Numbered from the stretch's first letter, positions 43,892-55,400 are shown. The stretch: DNA of 64,000 nucleotides from Prorocentrum cordatum (GCA_963575745.1 CAUYUJ010002747.1:389501-453500); one strand, 5' to 3'. Notes: generated by a model not told the origin, from the sequence alone. A program made the numbers and translations.

Positions 43892-44508
43892 AAGCAGTGT
43901 AAGAACATAGGGGGAATGTTTGGGGGAGTACCAATTCGAACAGTGAGGGGGGGCGTTCGAACGTAGATGAGGTGGCTTTCTAGGGCGGCGGGGGCCAAGG
44001 GGTTGAAGGCGAAGGAGGCGCGCGACAAGCTTGAACACGACGCGGTGTAATACTGCGCCCCCCCGCCGAACCCTTCGACGTGAATCCGTGGACCGCCGCC
44101 GCCCCCGCGTTCTCCTTCACCCTTCTACTCCGTGTCCCCTCCGCCCCGCCTCCGTTGTTTAGCGCGCCCCCCCGTTGCGCCCCTCGCCCTTCCGCCCTGG
44201 CTGGCACCCCCCCCCGCGAAAACCTATAGATATAACATCATTTCTCTGTCGGCTGGCCACGGCGGCCTCGGCTACCCTTCGAATGGATGCGACCGACTTG
44301 CGCATTCAAAAATCAGTTCGCCTGGCCCCTCGGAGGCAGCAGCGGCCTCGCCCCCCCAACCCCTTTTTCAATCACACCCACCCCCAAGTCGATTGGCTCG
44401 TGACTAGAAGCACTGGGGGGACGAGGGATGAGGGGAGGGCCGAGGAGGCAGGAGGGAGAGAAAGACTGAGACGAGTGAGGAGGAGGAGAAGGAGTTTTGT
44501 TTGTTCAG
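43892..44508 (+). other. Probable intron 1 of the 42.36-47.36 kb gene
   Basis: The stretch has stops in the gene's frame, C-rich and GA-rich segments, and ends in TTTTGTTTGTTCAG, a good pyrimidine tract plus AG acceptor. The following frame is open at once. The donor is uncertain; GTAAGA at about 43900 lies after an in-frame stop. Confidence 0.5.
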
Positions 44509-45718
44509 GCACCGTCAGGGCATCAGAGACACCTTGGCCACGCACTGGCGAGGGGCTGGGCTCAACGGCCTGGCCGCGCTCATGGCGAACGTGTCGCTCC
44601 CTACGTTCACCGACTGGCGTTGGAAGAAACTCAAGGAGTGCTTGGACGGCCTGAACGGTTTTATCTGGTCTGTCAGGGGCCATTTCGACCGTCAGGCGCT
44701 GGGCGACGTGAGAGACCGAGTGCGGGTAGATCAAGTGCTCGGCGCGCTGGCCAGCCCATCATTTGAATACGAATTCGAGCTCATCCATTGGTTTGCATCT
44801 TGGATGGGGCGCCTGATGGCATTTGCAGGGCATTGCCCCTGCCACCCTGAGAAGTGGAACACGGGCGAGAAGTTCTCATGCGAGAGGACGGGCTGCGTCC
44901 TGGGGCTGGCCTTTGACTATTCTATGGCTGCTCTCAGGGCGGGAGTGGCCGAGGCCAACTCATGGTCAGCTGACCGATTCGGCCCTTATCCCCATCTCGC
45001 GCGGGATGGACAGGGCATGGCCAGGGCTACTCTCGCACTCGGTGCATTGAAGGTGAAGTTCCTCGATGACCTCCCGTACCTTATTGGGAGACTGGGCCAG
45101 CCAGACATTAAGGATAAGTGCCTGATCTTGTACAACCGCCACCCTCCTGAGCACCGCGACTCCACGACCCTGGCTGTATTGCAGCCAGGCACTGCGCTTC
45201 GAGCTGCAGTGGGCGCCATGGGCAGCGACGGCAGCAACATGTCGCCGTCGCTGCAACGCGAGGTCGACTCCATTATGTTCGCCCCGCTGGACGACACGAT
45301 CGCAGAAGGGCCGCATGCGCTGAGTCGACATCAATATCTTAGGGCCCGTCGGGCTACATTCCCTTGGATTGCGAGCAGCATGCGCCTGTATGACAACCTG
45401 ATTGACGTTCATGATTATGCGACTGCCATCGGCGCACACTTGGACGCGCAGTGGGGCGGCGCCACGGCAGTACTCCGCCCGCCTGGACGGATCTCCCGGT
45501 CCCACTCTGCAGTGAAGGTCAAGCGAGCTCAAGCTGAGGGTTTGACCTACACCGCGAAGCACTTAGAGGGCATTCGCTTTGGCATGGCTGGCCACTTTGG
45601 CGAGGGCCACGGCGGCGGCGGCGCTCCTGGCCCAGGAGGCAGTGGAGGCGGAGGCGCTGGCGGCGGCGCGCAGCCCGACGACTTGGGCGACCAGGAGCCG
45701 AAGGGCCCCAAATACTAA
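44509..45718 (+). CDS. Multicopy dinoflagellate gene, exon 2 part
   Basis: About 400 codons beginning RHRQGIRDTLATHWRGAGLN. A Cys/His cluster (GHCPCHPEKWN followed by CERTGC) looks like a structural zinc site. Then LDDLPYLIGRLGQPDIKDKC, and FAPLDDTIAEGPHALSRHQY followed by FPWIASSMRLYDN. I recall this order (zinc-like cluster, 'leader' helix, PLDD-x3-EGPHA block) from the same dinoflagellate proteins that carry the DSSPQ/SDMGTE part, which supports joining it to exon 1. The Asp and Glu in PLDDTIAEG could supply the last acidic residue of a DDE site. The end is a Gly-rich linker (GEGHGGGGAPGPGG) and a stop at 45716. The last codons may already be intron. Confidence 0.6.
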
Positions 45719-45918
45719 ACGTAAACGGCATGAGAAGGAGGAGGAGGACGAGGAGGACGGACGGTGAGGATGGATGTTTAGCAGGAGGGAGGATGAGGAG
45801 AAGGATGAGGAGTGCTCCCTCATTCCATCCGCTCAGCGTCTTTCACCATCCTTGTCCTACTCGTTCCTGGTCACACTTCCTTCGCTTTTGTCGCTGGCCG
45901 TTTGCTTGTGATCCCTGG
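45719..45918 (+). other. Probable intron 2, with (GGA)n near its 5' end
   Basis: Starts near an AACGTAAACGG donor-like site, contains GGAGGAGGAGGACGAGG, and ends in a long pyrimidine-rich stretch (CTCATTCCATCCGCTC ... CACTTCCTTCGC) before CCCTGGAG. The open frame resumes at about 45919. Confidence 0.45.
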
Positions 45919-47357
45919 AGGACGGCGGTGATGACGATGCTGGAGGCGGCGATCCAGGCGGCGGCGACGGGCCGACTGGCGACCGCCACCCTGGCGGCGG
46001 CCCTCCCCCTGCAGCAAAGAGGGCGCCTGCGGAAGGCTTTGCTCCTGGGGAGGGCAGCTTGTTGGCAGACTACTTGAGCAGGACGCTGGTGCCGCACCGA
46101 TACTACTCAGTGCAAGTCGATGTCGACTACGATGATCCAGACGACAATCGCGGGAAGTTGTTCTTCCAAGTGTTGGGCCTCCAGGCGCAGGCCAAAGTGA
46201 GTAAGACAGTCTCGATGGAGCAGCCAAGCCATGAGACGTTCGTGGTGCATGTCCAACTACTAGAGCCAATGAACGACCCGATTGGTGACGTGGTGACCGC
46301 ATATTGCATTGAAGACCCTATGGGTCTTGACTTGTTCGTGGACCTCGATGCCTCACGCGAGTCTAGACAAAGGCTCAGCATTTGGGAGATCAGGGACAGC
46401 GACATCGACGATTGCGTGGCATTGCACAGCGCCGCTGTGGCGAAGCCATCTGGCGAGAAGTTTTCGTGGCCCGTGCTGGCGCTCATTGATGAGCTCGACG
46501 ACAATGGGTGGCGCCGTGAGCTTGCTCCTATAGAGTACAATGATGTTGCCTCATCGTCGCAGCGCGACGGCCGCGCGGTGCGGGTCGGCAGGCGGCATTA
46601 TTATCTGTGCGTGCTCTGTTTGGACACCCTGTTCGAGAAGGGCGCCGCTCCGTTCAAGTCCACGGAGCCAGATGCATTCTACCAGTTGTTGATCAGGTCT
46701 CCGAGCAAAGCAGTGGCTGGGAGAACCGCTACAGAGATCAAGGCAATATTGAGCGGCCTGGAGGATGACGGTGCTTTGACTCATGCCGCTGTCGACCGCC
46801 CCTCCAAGAAGCTGAAACCAGCGGCGGCGCCAGCTCTGTGCGATGAGGTTGTGGGCGACGACGGGGCAGATCCAATTGAGGGCATCGTCGACGGCGGCGT
46901 CGACGCCGATCCACCTCCCGTCCTTGGCGCAGCTGATGACGATGATGTTGCAGGTGATTGCGGCGAGGAGGTCGGAGGGGACGGCGGCCCAGCGGGTGAT
47001 GAGCCACCTCCCGTAGCCGACGCTCCAGCTCCACCACCAGCTCCCCTTGGCGGCGCCCCTGCAGGCCCCGCGATCGGAGTCCCGCACTTCATCGACGGCC
47101 AGCGCGTCACGCACGAGTCGCACGTGATGCCGTCGGGGGCCCGTCACGAGGGACTACGAGTTCGTTGCTCGAACCCTGGCCACGGCGCATGCCGATGCTT
47201 CCGATCGACCAGGGTCGACGTCGAGAAGTACGGGCCGAGGGCCGCTGAGTGCTTTCTGGGGGCCTGGCTTCGCCTGGCCCATGGAGCGGCCACCAAGGCC
47301 GCGCACAGGAAGCCTCGCAGAGAGGAGATTGACGCGTATGCACTGGATCATCCTTAA
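45919..47357 (+). CDS. Multicopy dinoflagellate gene, exon 3 part (C-terminus)
   Basis: The frame reads DGGDDDAGGGDPGGGDGPTG and GFAPGEGSLLADYLSRTLVP, then about 250 residues of mixed sequence (HRYYSVQVDVDYDDPDDNRG). An acidic Pro/Ala/Gly linker follows (46800-47080). A C-terminal module then has FIDGQRVTHESHVMPSG, LRVRCSNPGHGACRCFRSTR and FLGAWLRLAHGA. This last module is the usual end of this dinoflagellate protein family as I recall it, with C-x5-H-x2-C-x-C that may bind zinc. Stop at 47355-47357. Function unknown. Confidence 0.6.
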
Positions 47358-47379
47358 CCTTTGCATTGAAACGGCTCCG

Positions 47380-47940
47380 TCATCCGTCCTCCGTCCTCCG
47401 CTCTCCCTCACCCTTCCTTCATCATCTCTATTCCTTCCTACATCCTCACTCTGCCCTTCCTCCTCGTCCTCGTTCTACTGATCCTCCTATACTCCTGTCA
47501 TCCTCCTCCTCGCCCCCCTCATCCTCCTCCTCCGCGTGGGCTGATTGGAGGAGGAGGAGGGGGAGAAGAAGGAGGAGGAGGAGGAGGAGGAGGAGGAGGG
47601 GGGGGAGGAGGAGGAGGAGGAGGTGCAGAAGGATGATACGATAGAGGAGGATGGGGATGAGGGGGAGGAGGGTAAGAAGGATAATGATGAGGAGGTGGAG
47701 GAGCACGATAAGGAGGATAAAGAGGCGGAGGAGGAGGAGGATAGCAGACAGGGATAAGGAGGAGCAGCAGGAGGAATATGAGGATAATGAGGGGGAGGAG
47801 GATAAGTCGGGGGGGAAATGAGGAGCACAGAGGAGGAGGAGGAGGAGGAGGAGGAGGGACAGAAGGAGGAGAATGGGGGGAATGGGAGGAGGGGGATGAG
47901 CAGGAGGAGGGGGAGGAGGAGAGGAGGAGTAGCGGGATGC
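47380..47940. repeat. (TCC)n followed by (GGA)n, inverted simple-sequence pair
   Basis: 47380-47535 is TCC/CCT-rich and 47545-47935 is GGA-rich with GAT interruptions, so the two arms can pair around about 47540. It begins just after the stop codon of the preceding gene. Confidence 0.9.
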
Positions 47941-48590
47941 TTCGTATTCGCACCACCGCAGTCTGCCCACCACATATCGGCGGCATGGTGTCTTGTGTTT
48001 GCAGCAACGTTGGCCGACGCTTACATGTTTCTCAGGTTGGCGACTTGTTCTTGCGATCGGTTGGAGAGCCGATCGCAAGAACGAGACTTTATTTGATAAG
48101 CCTCCGGCTGTCTCCGTCAACCCGTGCTCGCCCAACGAGGGCGAGAACCGATATCCGACGCACTTGGGCTCGCGACGGCCCTCTGGGTAGGAGGGTGGGG
48201 AGGGTAGAGGGGGGAGGGGCGTCTGCCCTTTATGACGATAGCAATAGGGCCCGATTGGCCCTGCCATAACCAAGTGGCGTAAAACATGTTTCAACCCGGT
48301 GGGGCGCTACTGCGTAACCATAGCCCAAAATATATGATACACGCGCGGTCGGACTTCGACCGAATCGGCGGCGCACGTCTTTGATGCTTCGCGCGGCCCC
48401 AACGCGAAAGCAACCCGCGGTCGCGGCCATGCGAAACGGCATTGGGACACCCCACGCGCGGCATGATAGGGCGTGGGGGTACCAATGCATTGCCGCGCGC
48501 GGCAGTCACAAGCGAAGGGCGCGCGCCGCGCGCGACAAATGCTTCAGCGTGCCTCCAGGTGCAACGGGGCGGGGATAGGGGTGAGGTGGG
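47941..48590. other. No gene seen; one strong hairpin
   Basis: Unique sequence with GCGCGC-rich patches. The hairpin at 48047-48082 is listed separately. Confidence 0.4.
48047..48082. other. 14-bp stem, 8-base loop hairpin
   Basis: GTTCTTGCGATCGG and its exact complement CCGATCGCAAGAAC flank TTGGAGAG. There is no T-run, so it is not a standard terminator. Function unknown. Confidence 0.75.
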
Positions 48591-49170
48591 CACTGGGGGG
48601 AGGGCGGTGGGCATGTGTGAGTGGGACGGGGGGGTGGGGTCAGTCGGCGCCGCGGTTGCAGCGTCGTACTGCGGCGTCGATGCAAGCAACAGCGCTATGT
48701 GCAGGGCTATTTCGCGGTTGTGGTTGTGATGGGTGGGTGCGCCAACGTGCGTGCGTGTGTGCGTGCGTGCGGGTGTGTGCGTGAGAAGGTCGGCGCGTGC
48801 ATGTCTTCGTTTGGGGCATGGCTTGGTGCTGGACGTGGCCAGCGAGAAGTGGGGTGGTTGGTTGGGTTGGGGTTGGGCGGCGTATGCGGGTTGTGTGGGA
48901 TGGGGTGGCGATGGTTGTCGTGCGGGTGGGGTGCTGGCGGGGCGGGTGGGGGGGGGTGGGTTGGCGGGGTGGGGCGGGGTGGTGTGATGGTTGGTGGTGG
49001 GTGTGGTGGGTGGTAGGGTCGTGTGCGTGTGGGGTAGTGGGGTGGGGCGGGGTGGGAGTGCGTGCGTGTGTGTGAATGGGGGGTGGGGTGGGGGTGGGGT
49101 GGGGTGTGTGTGGTGGCGCGTGTGCGTGTGCGTGTGTGTGTCTGGGTGGGGTGGGGGGGGTCTGGGCCGA
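48590..49170. repeat. G/T-rich simple sequence (GTGCG, GGGTG)n
   Basis: Irregular TG, GTGCG, GGGGTGG words on the plus strand; no gene. Val/Cys/Gly-rich frames are artefacts. Confidence 0.85.
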
Positions 49171-49880
49171 CGGTGCGCGGGCGCCGACAGCAACGCGATG
49201 GCAGAACGAATGCGCGGTGGCGGCGCGCGGTGGATGCTGCTGGCTCGTCGACAAGTGAAGCGCGCAGCGCTTTTCTCGAGCGCCCAAGTACCGCTCGACT
49301 TCTTGCGATGCAACGTTCCGATGCCGTTCAGGTTTCAAGGGCGCAGCCCTACGCCTGATTCGCGCAAGGGGAGGGGGTTGCCCGCTGTCGTTAACCCATT
49401 GCGAACATGGCCTGGGGCGCGCCAAGCACGCTGCGCCTTGTCGTGACCCTGGCGTCGGCGGGGCGCCGCGCTCGGGCCTGGCGGCGCGCCGCGCCGCGAG
49501 GCCAGTGCGGCGATTGGTGCGCGCGCTCTCAGCGATGCGGCCGCATCGGCAGTGACCTTTTGGATTCTATTGGCGGAGCTCGCTGGCATCTGCGCATGGA
49601 ACTGGCTATCTGCGCCGCGGCCCGCCCACCCTCAACGCGCCCCGCGGGCCGGCCAGTGCCCGAGGTGGGCGCGACAGCGTGTGATCTGGTTGCGCTGCAC
49701 ATGGGCAGCGGCCCCCACCATGCGCGCGGCCTGGTCGCGTCGAAGCTAAAACCGACATCGCTGGCGTCGTGCAGTCCTTTGCGCTGGCGCAGTTCAGGGG
49801 GGCACGCTGCGTGCATCAATCAAGCGCGGGAGGCGGTATGTTGGTGGTGGCGTTGATGGCGGCGTGTACGGGTGAGTTGG
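49171..49880. other. No gene supported
   Basis: GC-rich unique sequence between two G/T-rich blocks. Frames on both strands up to about 150 codons without a recognised motif. Confidence 0.4.
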
Positions 49881-50384
49881 CGGTTCGGTGGTGAGCGTGC
49901 GTGTGCGTGTGGTTGTGCGCGCGTGCGCGCGCGGTTGTGGTCATAGTGCGTGAGGTGGGCTTGGGGGTTACGCGTTTGTGGGTGGGTGGGCGGAGGTTCG
50001 GGCGGTGTGTGTGTGTGTGCGTGCGTGCGTGTGTGTGTGTGTGTGTGCGTGGGGGGGGGGCGTGGGGGGCGTCGCGCACGTGTGTGCGTGTGTATGTGAG
50101 TTCGTGTGTGTGTGTGTGTGTGTGTGTGTGCGTCGTGTGTGCGCGTCGTGGTGGCGGCGGCGGCGGTGGCGCCTTGGGGGGGGGGCGCGCGCGCGCGTTG
50201 GATGGGGTGGGCGCGGCAGGGAGACAAGGGGATTGCGCGATATGTGGGTGGAAAATAAGTGGTGGCGCGGGGGTGGTAGGTGGTAGGCTAAGGTTGGCGG
50301 ACGGGGTTGGGTGGTGGTGGTGAGTTGGGATGGGGCGGGGCGGTGGCGCGCGCGTGCACATGGTGGTGGTGGTGTGTGTGTGTG

Positions 50385-50417
<33 letters not shown>

Positions 50418-50600
50418 TGTGTGTGTGTGTGTGTGTGGTGTGGGGGGGGTGCGTGTGTGGGTGGGAGGGGGGTGTGGGGGGTGGGGGGTGGGGGCGGCAA
50501 TGGTGGTGGTGGTGGTGATGGTGGTGGTGGTGAGGCGGGTCAGCGGGTGATTTGGGGGTGGGGTGCGTGGTGGCGGCGCGCGCGCTGGGTGGGCAGCTGG
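49881..50600. repeat. (TG)n and G-rich simple sequence
   Basis: (GT)n runs at 49890-50140 and 50360-50440, plus GGTGGTGG and poly-G words. All G/T-rich on the plus strand. Confidence 0.9.
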
Positions 50601-51219
50601 CTGGATGGGGGGGGGGGTCGGCGTTCAGGAAACGGGTGGCGCCACTTGCCTTTATGCTCGCGCGACCAACGCGTGAGATTGCATTGAGCGAGGACGTTGG
50701 TCAGGCGATGTCCCACGCAACCCCTCCTACACGCGCGCGTGCGTTGCCCACCCGCAAGCAGCGCCCTGCTGCAATGTCGGCGGCGCATTCATTTGCGGCG
50801 CTCGGCAGGCCGCGCTGGCGCGTGCCGACGTCTGCGTTGGGGGGGCGCTGCCACGCAGCAGCTCCGCGCGGTGACGGCTGCGCGCGCGCCTGGACGGCCT
50901 CGCTTGTCACGGCAACTGGCGCATGTCCCAAGCCGCGACCGAACTGCAGCCCCAAAAAGCGCCAGCGCGCGCCCCTGGCAACGCGCCGAGGGCCGCCGCG
51001 GCGGCTTAAATTTTCGACTGCGGAGCTCAAGGTGGTATAATATTTTGCGCTGACGACGCTGGGGACGCAATATTATTTGAATAATAGTTTGTGGGGAAAT
51101 CCAACTAAGGTAATTTAGCCCGCGCGGCGCATTTGCGGCCGCCCCAATGGCATATGCAATTGCTTTGAACCGCAGAACCACGCCGCCGCGGTTGCGTCAT
51201 GAATGCAAAAGTGCCCAGG
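50601..51219. other. No gene supported
   Basis: GC-rich unique sequence. A short AT-rich patch (GGTATAATATTTTGCGC to AATATTATTTGAATAATAG) occurs at 51033-51087. Confidence 0.4.
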
Positions 51220-51490
51220 TTTTCCTTTTTACCATAAGCCACCAGAAACCACCATACACCACCACAAACCAAACATAAACCACTTGCTTAATTAACATAA
51301 ACCACCATAAACCACCTTAAACCACCATAAACCATTGGCTTAATTAACATAAACCACCGCAAACCACCTTAACCCACCATAAACCAGTGGCTTAATTAAC
51401 ATAAACCACCGCAAACCACCTGAAACCACCATAAACCACTTGCCTAATTAACATAAACCACCGCAAACCACCTTAAACCACCATACACTA
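51220..51490. repeat. AAACCACC repeat, higher-order unit about 58 bp
   Basis: An 11-bp word (AAACCACCATA / AAACCACCTTA / AAACCACCGCA) is arranged in about four larger units, each closed by TTGCTTAATTAACAT. It is not the dinoflagellate telomere repeat, which would be CCCTAAA. Confidence 0.9.
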
Positions 51491-51737
51491 CCGATGACCA
51501 AGTACGATGCAGCGCAGCAGCGCTGCGCGCCAAGCTGCCAACCTGCGCCAGCGCGGCAGCTGCATTGCGCAAGCGGTTGGCAACGCGTCATTCTTCTTAT
51601 TGTTGTCGACGCGCCCACTTGCCCATCGCGGTGAACCGCGCGCCATCACGACTTTGCACGTCGCGCGCGTTAGTTGCGACGCCGTGGTGCCACTTGCAAG
51701 CGAACAACAATCGCGTCGTGTGCGTCGGTGCCGAGCA

Positions 51738-51768
<31 letters not shown>

Positions 51769-51874
51769 CACGCACACACCCCGCGCACACGCGCATACAC
51801 ACACGCGCGCGCACACACGCACACGCGCACACAAACACGAACACACACGCACACGCAACACGCACAACGCACCG

Positions 51875-51963
<89 letters not shown>

Positions 51964-52260
51964 CACACACACACACACACACACGCCCCCCCCCCCCCCC
52001 CCCCCCCCACCCCCCCCCCCCCAAACACGCGCACTACACAAGCGCGCGCCCGCAACCACCACCAACCACCACCACACCGCCCCTTTGCCCCCCCCCACCC
52101 CGCCCCCTCGCCCCCCCCCCCCCGCCCCCCGCCCGCCCACTCACCTGCGCGCGCCGCGACCGCCGCCGCCGCTGCGCGCGCGCTCTCGCGCGCACCCGCT
52201 CGCGCGTAAATGCGCGCGCGCGTCCTGCGCGCGCGCGCCTTGCTCCATGCGCGCGGAAAC
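51738..52260. repeat. (CA)n, poly-C and CGCGC-rich simple sequence
   Basis: Poly-C runs at 51739-51769, 51985-52022 and 52080-52140 flank (CA)n at 51770-51985. It is C/A-rich on the plus strand, the mirror of 48.6-50.6 kb. Confidence 0.95.
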
Positions 52261-52439
52261 CAATTGCGAATGATCCCCAAACCACCGCACGCCGCCCGCC
52301 GCTCATTCACCCTGCCTGCGCGCTGATCTCGGCGCCGCCCATTGTCGACTCGAGTGCGCTGCCGCCGCTCAGAATTGCGCCGCCCTGGCCACTCGCGCCT
52401 GAACGTTCAGCCGCTCGCGCGCCCGACCTGGCCAGCGCG

Positions 52440-52800
52440 CGCTTGGCTGGGCGCTGTCGCTGTGCATTCCTATGGTAAGGTAATAGACGGCCCAAAGGCG
52501 ATAGCGCGAGGTTGCCCGCGGCCCAAGGGCCTAGCCTCAAGGTTACATGTGGTGGTTTAAGTTTTCGCCTTCCCCTAGCAGCGGTTTTGTTTTGGTAGTC
52601 TGTCCCACAGCGTGCAACGAACTGTGCAGATTGGTTGGCGCAGTTAGCGAAAAGGGATCCTAGTCGCCGCGGCCGCAAAGGCACGGCGAATCGATGCGCC
52701 ATCGCGATCGGCCTTCTACGTCGGCACCTGGACCACGGGGTGGCGTCGATCAGCAGTTTCGGGCGCGCCGTCTGGTGGCACTGACAGTGCGCCGCGCGCG
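52440..52800 (+). repeat. About 370-bp dispersed repeat, copy A
   Basis: Contains GTTGCCCGCGGCCCAAGGGC, CTAGCCTCAAGGTTA, GGTGGTTTAAGTTTTCGCC, GCAACGAACTGTGCA and GGATCCTAGTCG. All occur in the same order in reverse complement at 60430-60800, with high similarity across the whole length. It is a dispersed repeat or element, not a gene. Confidence 0.85.
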
Positions 52801-53059
52801 CTTTCAGTGCCACGGGTCGGCGCGCGCGCACGCGCGCGCGCGGACTGCCTCCAGAACCATCACTGCGCAGCGCGCGCCATGTCACGCGCGCGAACGGCCA
52901 CCATCAACGCCGCTACGCCCACCGCCACGCGCGCAAGCATGCGCGCGCCACCGAACACGTCCAACGTGCAAGCGCTCTTGCTCACGCCGACATTGCCACC
53001 GTTCACCGCCACCGCCGCGCGCCCGCCTTGCCGACGCCCACATCTCGGCGTCCGCGCGT

Positions 53060-53600
53060 TGGACCTTGACTTGCCCCCCCCCCCCCCTCTGCACCCCCGC
53101 CCCCCGCCCCACCCGCCCACCCCCCGCGCCGCGCGCGCGCGCATGCACGCACTCACGCGCACATGCAAGCACTCGCGCACGCACGCGCGCACGCGCGCGC
53201 GCACACGCGCGCGCGCACCGCGCGCCACCCCGCACCCCCCCCCCCCCCGCCCGCCACCCTCCCCGCCCAGCCTTTCCAGCCGCGCACCGCCTGCGCGCGC
53301 CGCCCAGCCAAGCCTTCATCGCGAATGCGCCTCTCTTCCCCGCCCGCCCCCCTTGCCCAGAGAACAGCGCGCCCGCCTGCAACTCGCGCCCACGCGCGCA
53401 TGCACGCAGACCTCATTCACCGCGCACGCATGCACGCGCGCGCACGCCCCCCCCCCCCCTTCCTCTACCGACCGCCCCCCCGCCCCCCATCCACCCCCCC
53501 ACCACCGCGCACAAACGCGCGCATAACCACCACCACCGCCATTGCCACCCCACCCCGCCGACCACCAGCACCATAACCGCGCGCCCCCTTATCCCCCACG
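53060..53600. repeat. C/A-rich simple sequence (GCGCACAC, poly-C)
   Basis: CCCCGCCC, CACGCGCGCACA and ACCACCACC words fill this block. Pro/Ala/Arg/His-rich frames are artefacts. Confidence 0.85.
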
Positions 53601-54581
53601 CACGCACCCGCGCATCGACACCACCGCGCCACAACGCAGCGCTTCCCATGCATTGCTCGCGCTATCGCCGCAACAACCATGGTGAGCCCGACAAAGCCAC
53701 GAAGCGACTGACTATTGCAACGTCACTGGCGCGATGGTTGGTTTCTCCACGAGCCATCGCTTGACCGCATCAAACGTCAACCTCGGACGTGATCGCGAGC
53801 GCAGTATCATCGCTACCCACTTCCAGCTGCATGATACTAAACAGGCGCACGACTGCACGCGCGGCGCCCCCCACGTTTCGACGATGCGCCATGTGCAGCC
53901 AATGCGAACCAAACCGCGCTTTGTCGGGGAAACAAGCTGCAACGGCACAACGCAGTGCAAAACGGACACGCCTCTTCCTCATGCGTGCTCTTCCAGCCTC
54001 TTCTCTGGGCAGAAACCACGTGACGTGGAAAACGGCGCGCGCTCGGGCTCCGGTGCTCTGGTGCAGGGGCGATCGTCCCGCGCCGACATTTCTAGATACC
54101 AATGTAGTTAAACCAGCCATGCAATTAAACGTACTCTACTATAGTTTTCAGCCATGCATATTAATATTGTTGGGTTTCTCGTGCCCGATGGGCTTTCAAA
54201 CGTTAAAAGGGCCCGCCAAACAAGCATGTATTGCAAAGCGTCCATCGCAGGTCCTGGCCCTGGCTTCTTGCGCCCCAAAACAGGGCCCCTTTTATACGCT
54301 GCAAAGCCCTTGTGGGCGCGGATCACTGTGACGCCTGTTGGTTGGAATGTTGCCCCCCCTTTCCGAGCTGATAAACAAAAGGAACAGGGGGACTTGGGGG
54401 CGCTTCCATTGGTTTTAGGGCCACCCACCAAACACGCGCAATGATGTCTTCAAGTGTTCTGGGTGCCCCGATAACGACCTGCAATGCTCCCTCCGTGGCT
54501 GTTTTGGATCGAATCAAGTTCGTTTCTTCTTTTCTCTGTGTAACCAACAATATCAGCGGTTGCTTCCGCGACGAGAGCAGC
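53601..54581. other. No gene supported
   Basis: Mostly unique. A minus-strand frame at 54120-53770 (116 codons) has no recognised feature. The stretch becomes AT-richer from 54100. Confidence 0.4.
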
Positions 54582-54764
54582 ATGGTCAAGTCGAGGGCCG
54601 ACCTTCAGACAGAGAACGCCGAGCTCAAACAGAAGGTCAAGAAACTCCAGAAGGCAGTGAACGACAAAGACAAGGCTCTCGCTGCCATCAACGCACTTGG
54701 TCTCAAAATCTATGAGGTATCGGATAAGCAGATCCCAGAGGACACCCCCCGTGTCGCACCGAAG
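54582..54764 (+). CDS. First exon of a coiled-coil protein (partial)
   Basis: An ATG at 54582 opens MVKSRADLQTENAELKQKVK followed by KLQKAVNDKDKALAAINALG. This is a heptad-patterned coiled coil or leucine-zipper-like helix of about 40 residues. The exon then reads KIYEVSDKQIPEDTPRVAPK and meets AAG-GTGAGC, a standard donor, at 54764/54765. Beyond it the frame turns Arg-rich and loses protein character, which supports an exon edge. The remaining exons are not identified; the region just downstream is repeat. Role unknown. Confidence 0.45.
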
Positions 54765-54879
54765 GTGAGCAACAAAAAAGAAGGGCTACGGTGGCCCACC
54801 GCCCGTACTTCCGCTTGGCTACATTCCAGAGTCCCAGCGCGACGACTAGTTCGTTCGTCTGCGCGGGCGTAAGAGCTAC

Positions 54880-55170
54880 CCGACAGCGCGAGAGCCTGCT
54901 CATTTTTGCCACCAGTCTCCTGTCGCTAGCTCAATGCAGGCCTCAGTCGCTGTTCGGTGCAGCCCCCGGTCGCCTGCTACTTTGCGTGCCGCGAGCCTGC
55001 TGCTCAGTGCAGCCCCCAGTCGCCTGTCGCCAGCTGTCTTGCAGTTCGCGCGCCTGGTGCGGGTATGGCCGAGCGAATCTTTGTCACAATCAGTGCGTGC
55101 CAGTGCCCATCAGTGCATCAGTGCGCACTGTGGGCACTCATCAGCGACGCATCGCCCTGGCCATCGCCAG
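54880..55170. repeat. Imperfect repeats (CAGTCGCCTG, CAGTGC)
   Basis: Three diverged copies of a block of about 60 bp with CTGTCGCTAGCTCAATGCAG / GTGCAGCCCCCAGTCGCCTG, followed by several CAGTGC words at 55095-55135. Confidence 0.5.
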
Positions 55171-55264
55171 CCTCCCTTTTGTTGGGATCCCCGCGCCCCC
55201 CATTAGCAGCCAGGGGGGGAGCATGGCCTAACGCTTGATCGAACCACGCTCCGATGAGCACGGG

Positions 55265-55400
55265 GGCAAGGCTGAGGAGGGGGAGGAGGAGTAGGAGTAG
55301 GAGGAGGAGGAGGAGGAGGAGGAGGAGGAGGAGGAGGTGGGGGATAGGGAGTAGCAGGAGAAAGTGGAGGGGGTAAGGAGGAGGGCGAGGAGGATCGTGA
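55265..55400. repeat. (GGA)n tract
   Basis: GGA triplets with a GTGGGGGATAGGG interruption. GAGGATGAGG words continue to about 55490. No gene is seen from here to 56160. Confidence 0.9.

Noticed and set aside
51220-51490. Telomere-like repeat
   Set aside because: The word is AAACCACC, not CCCTAAA, and it is interrupted by TTAATTAACAT at regular spacing.
51507-52478. His/Thr/Pro-rich 323-codon frame
   Set aside because: Translation of (CA)n and poly-C simple sequence.
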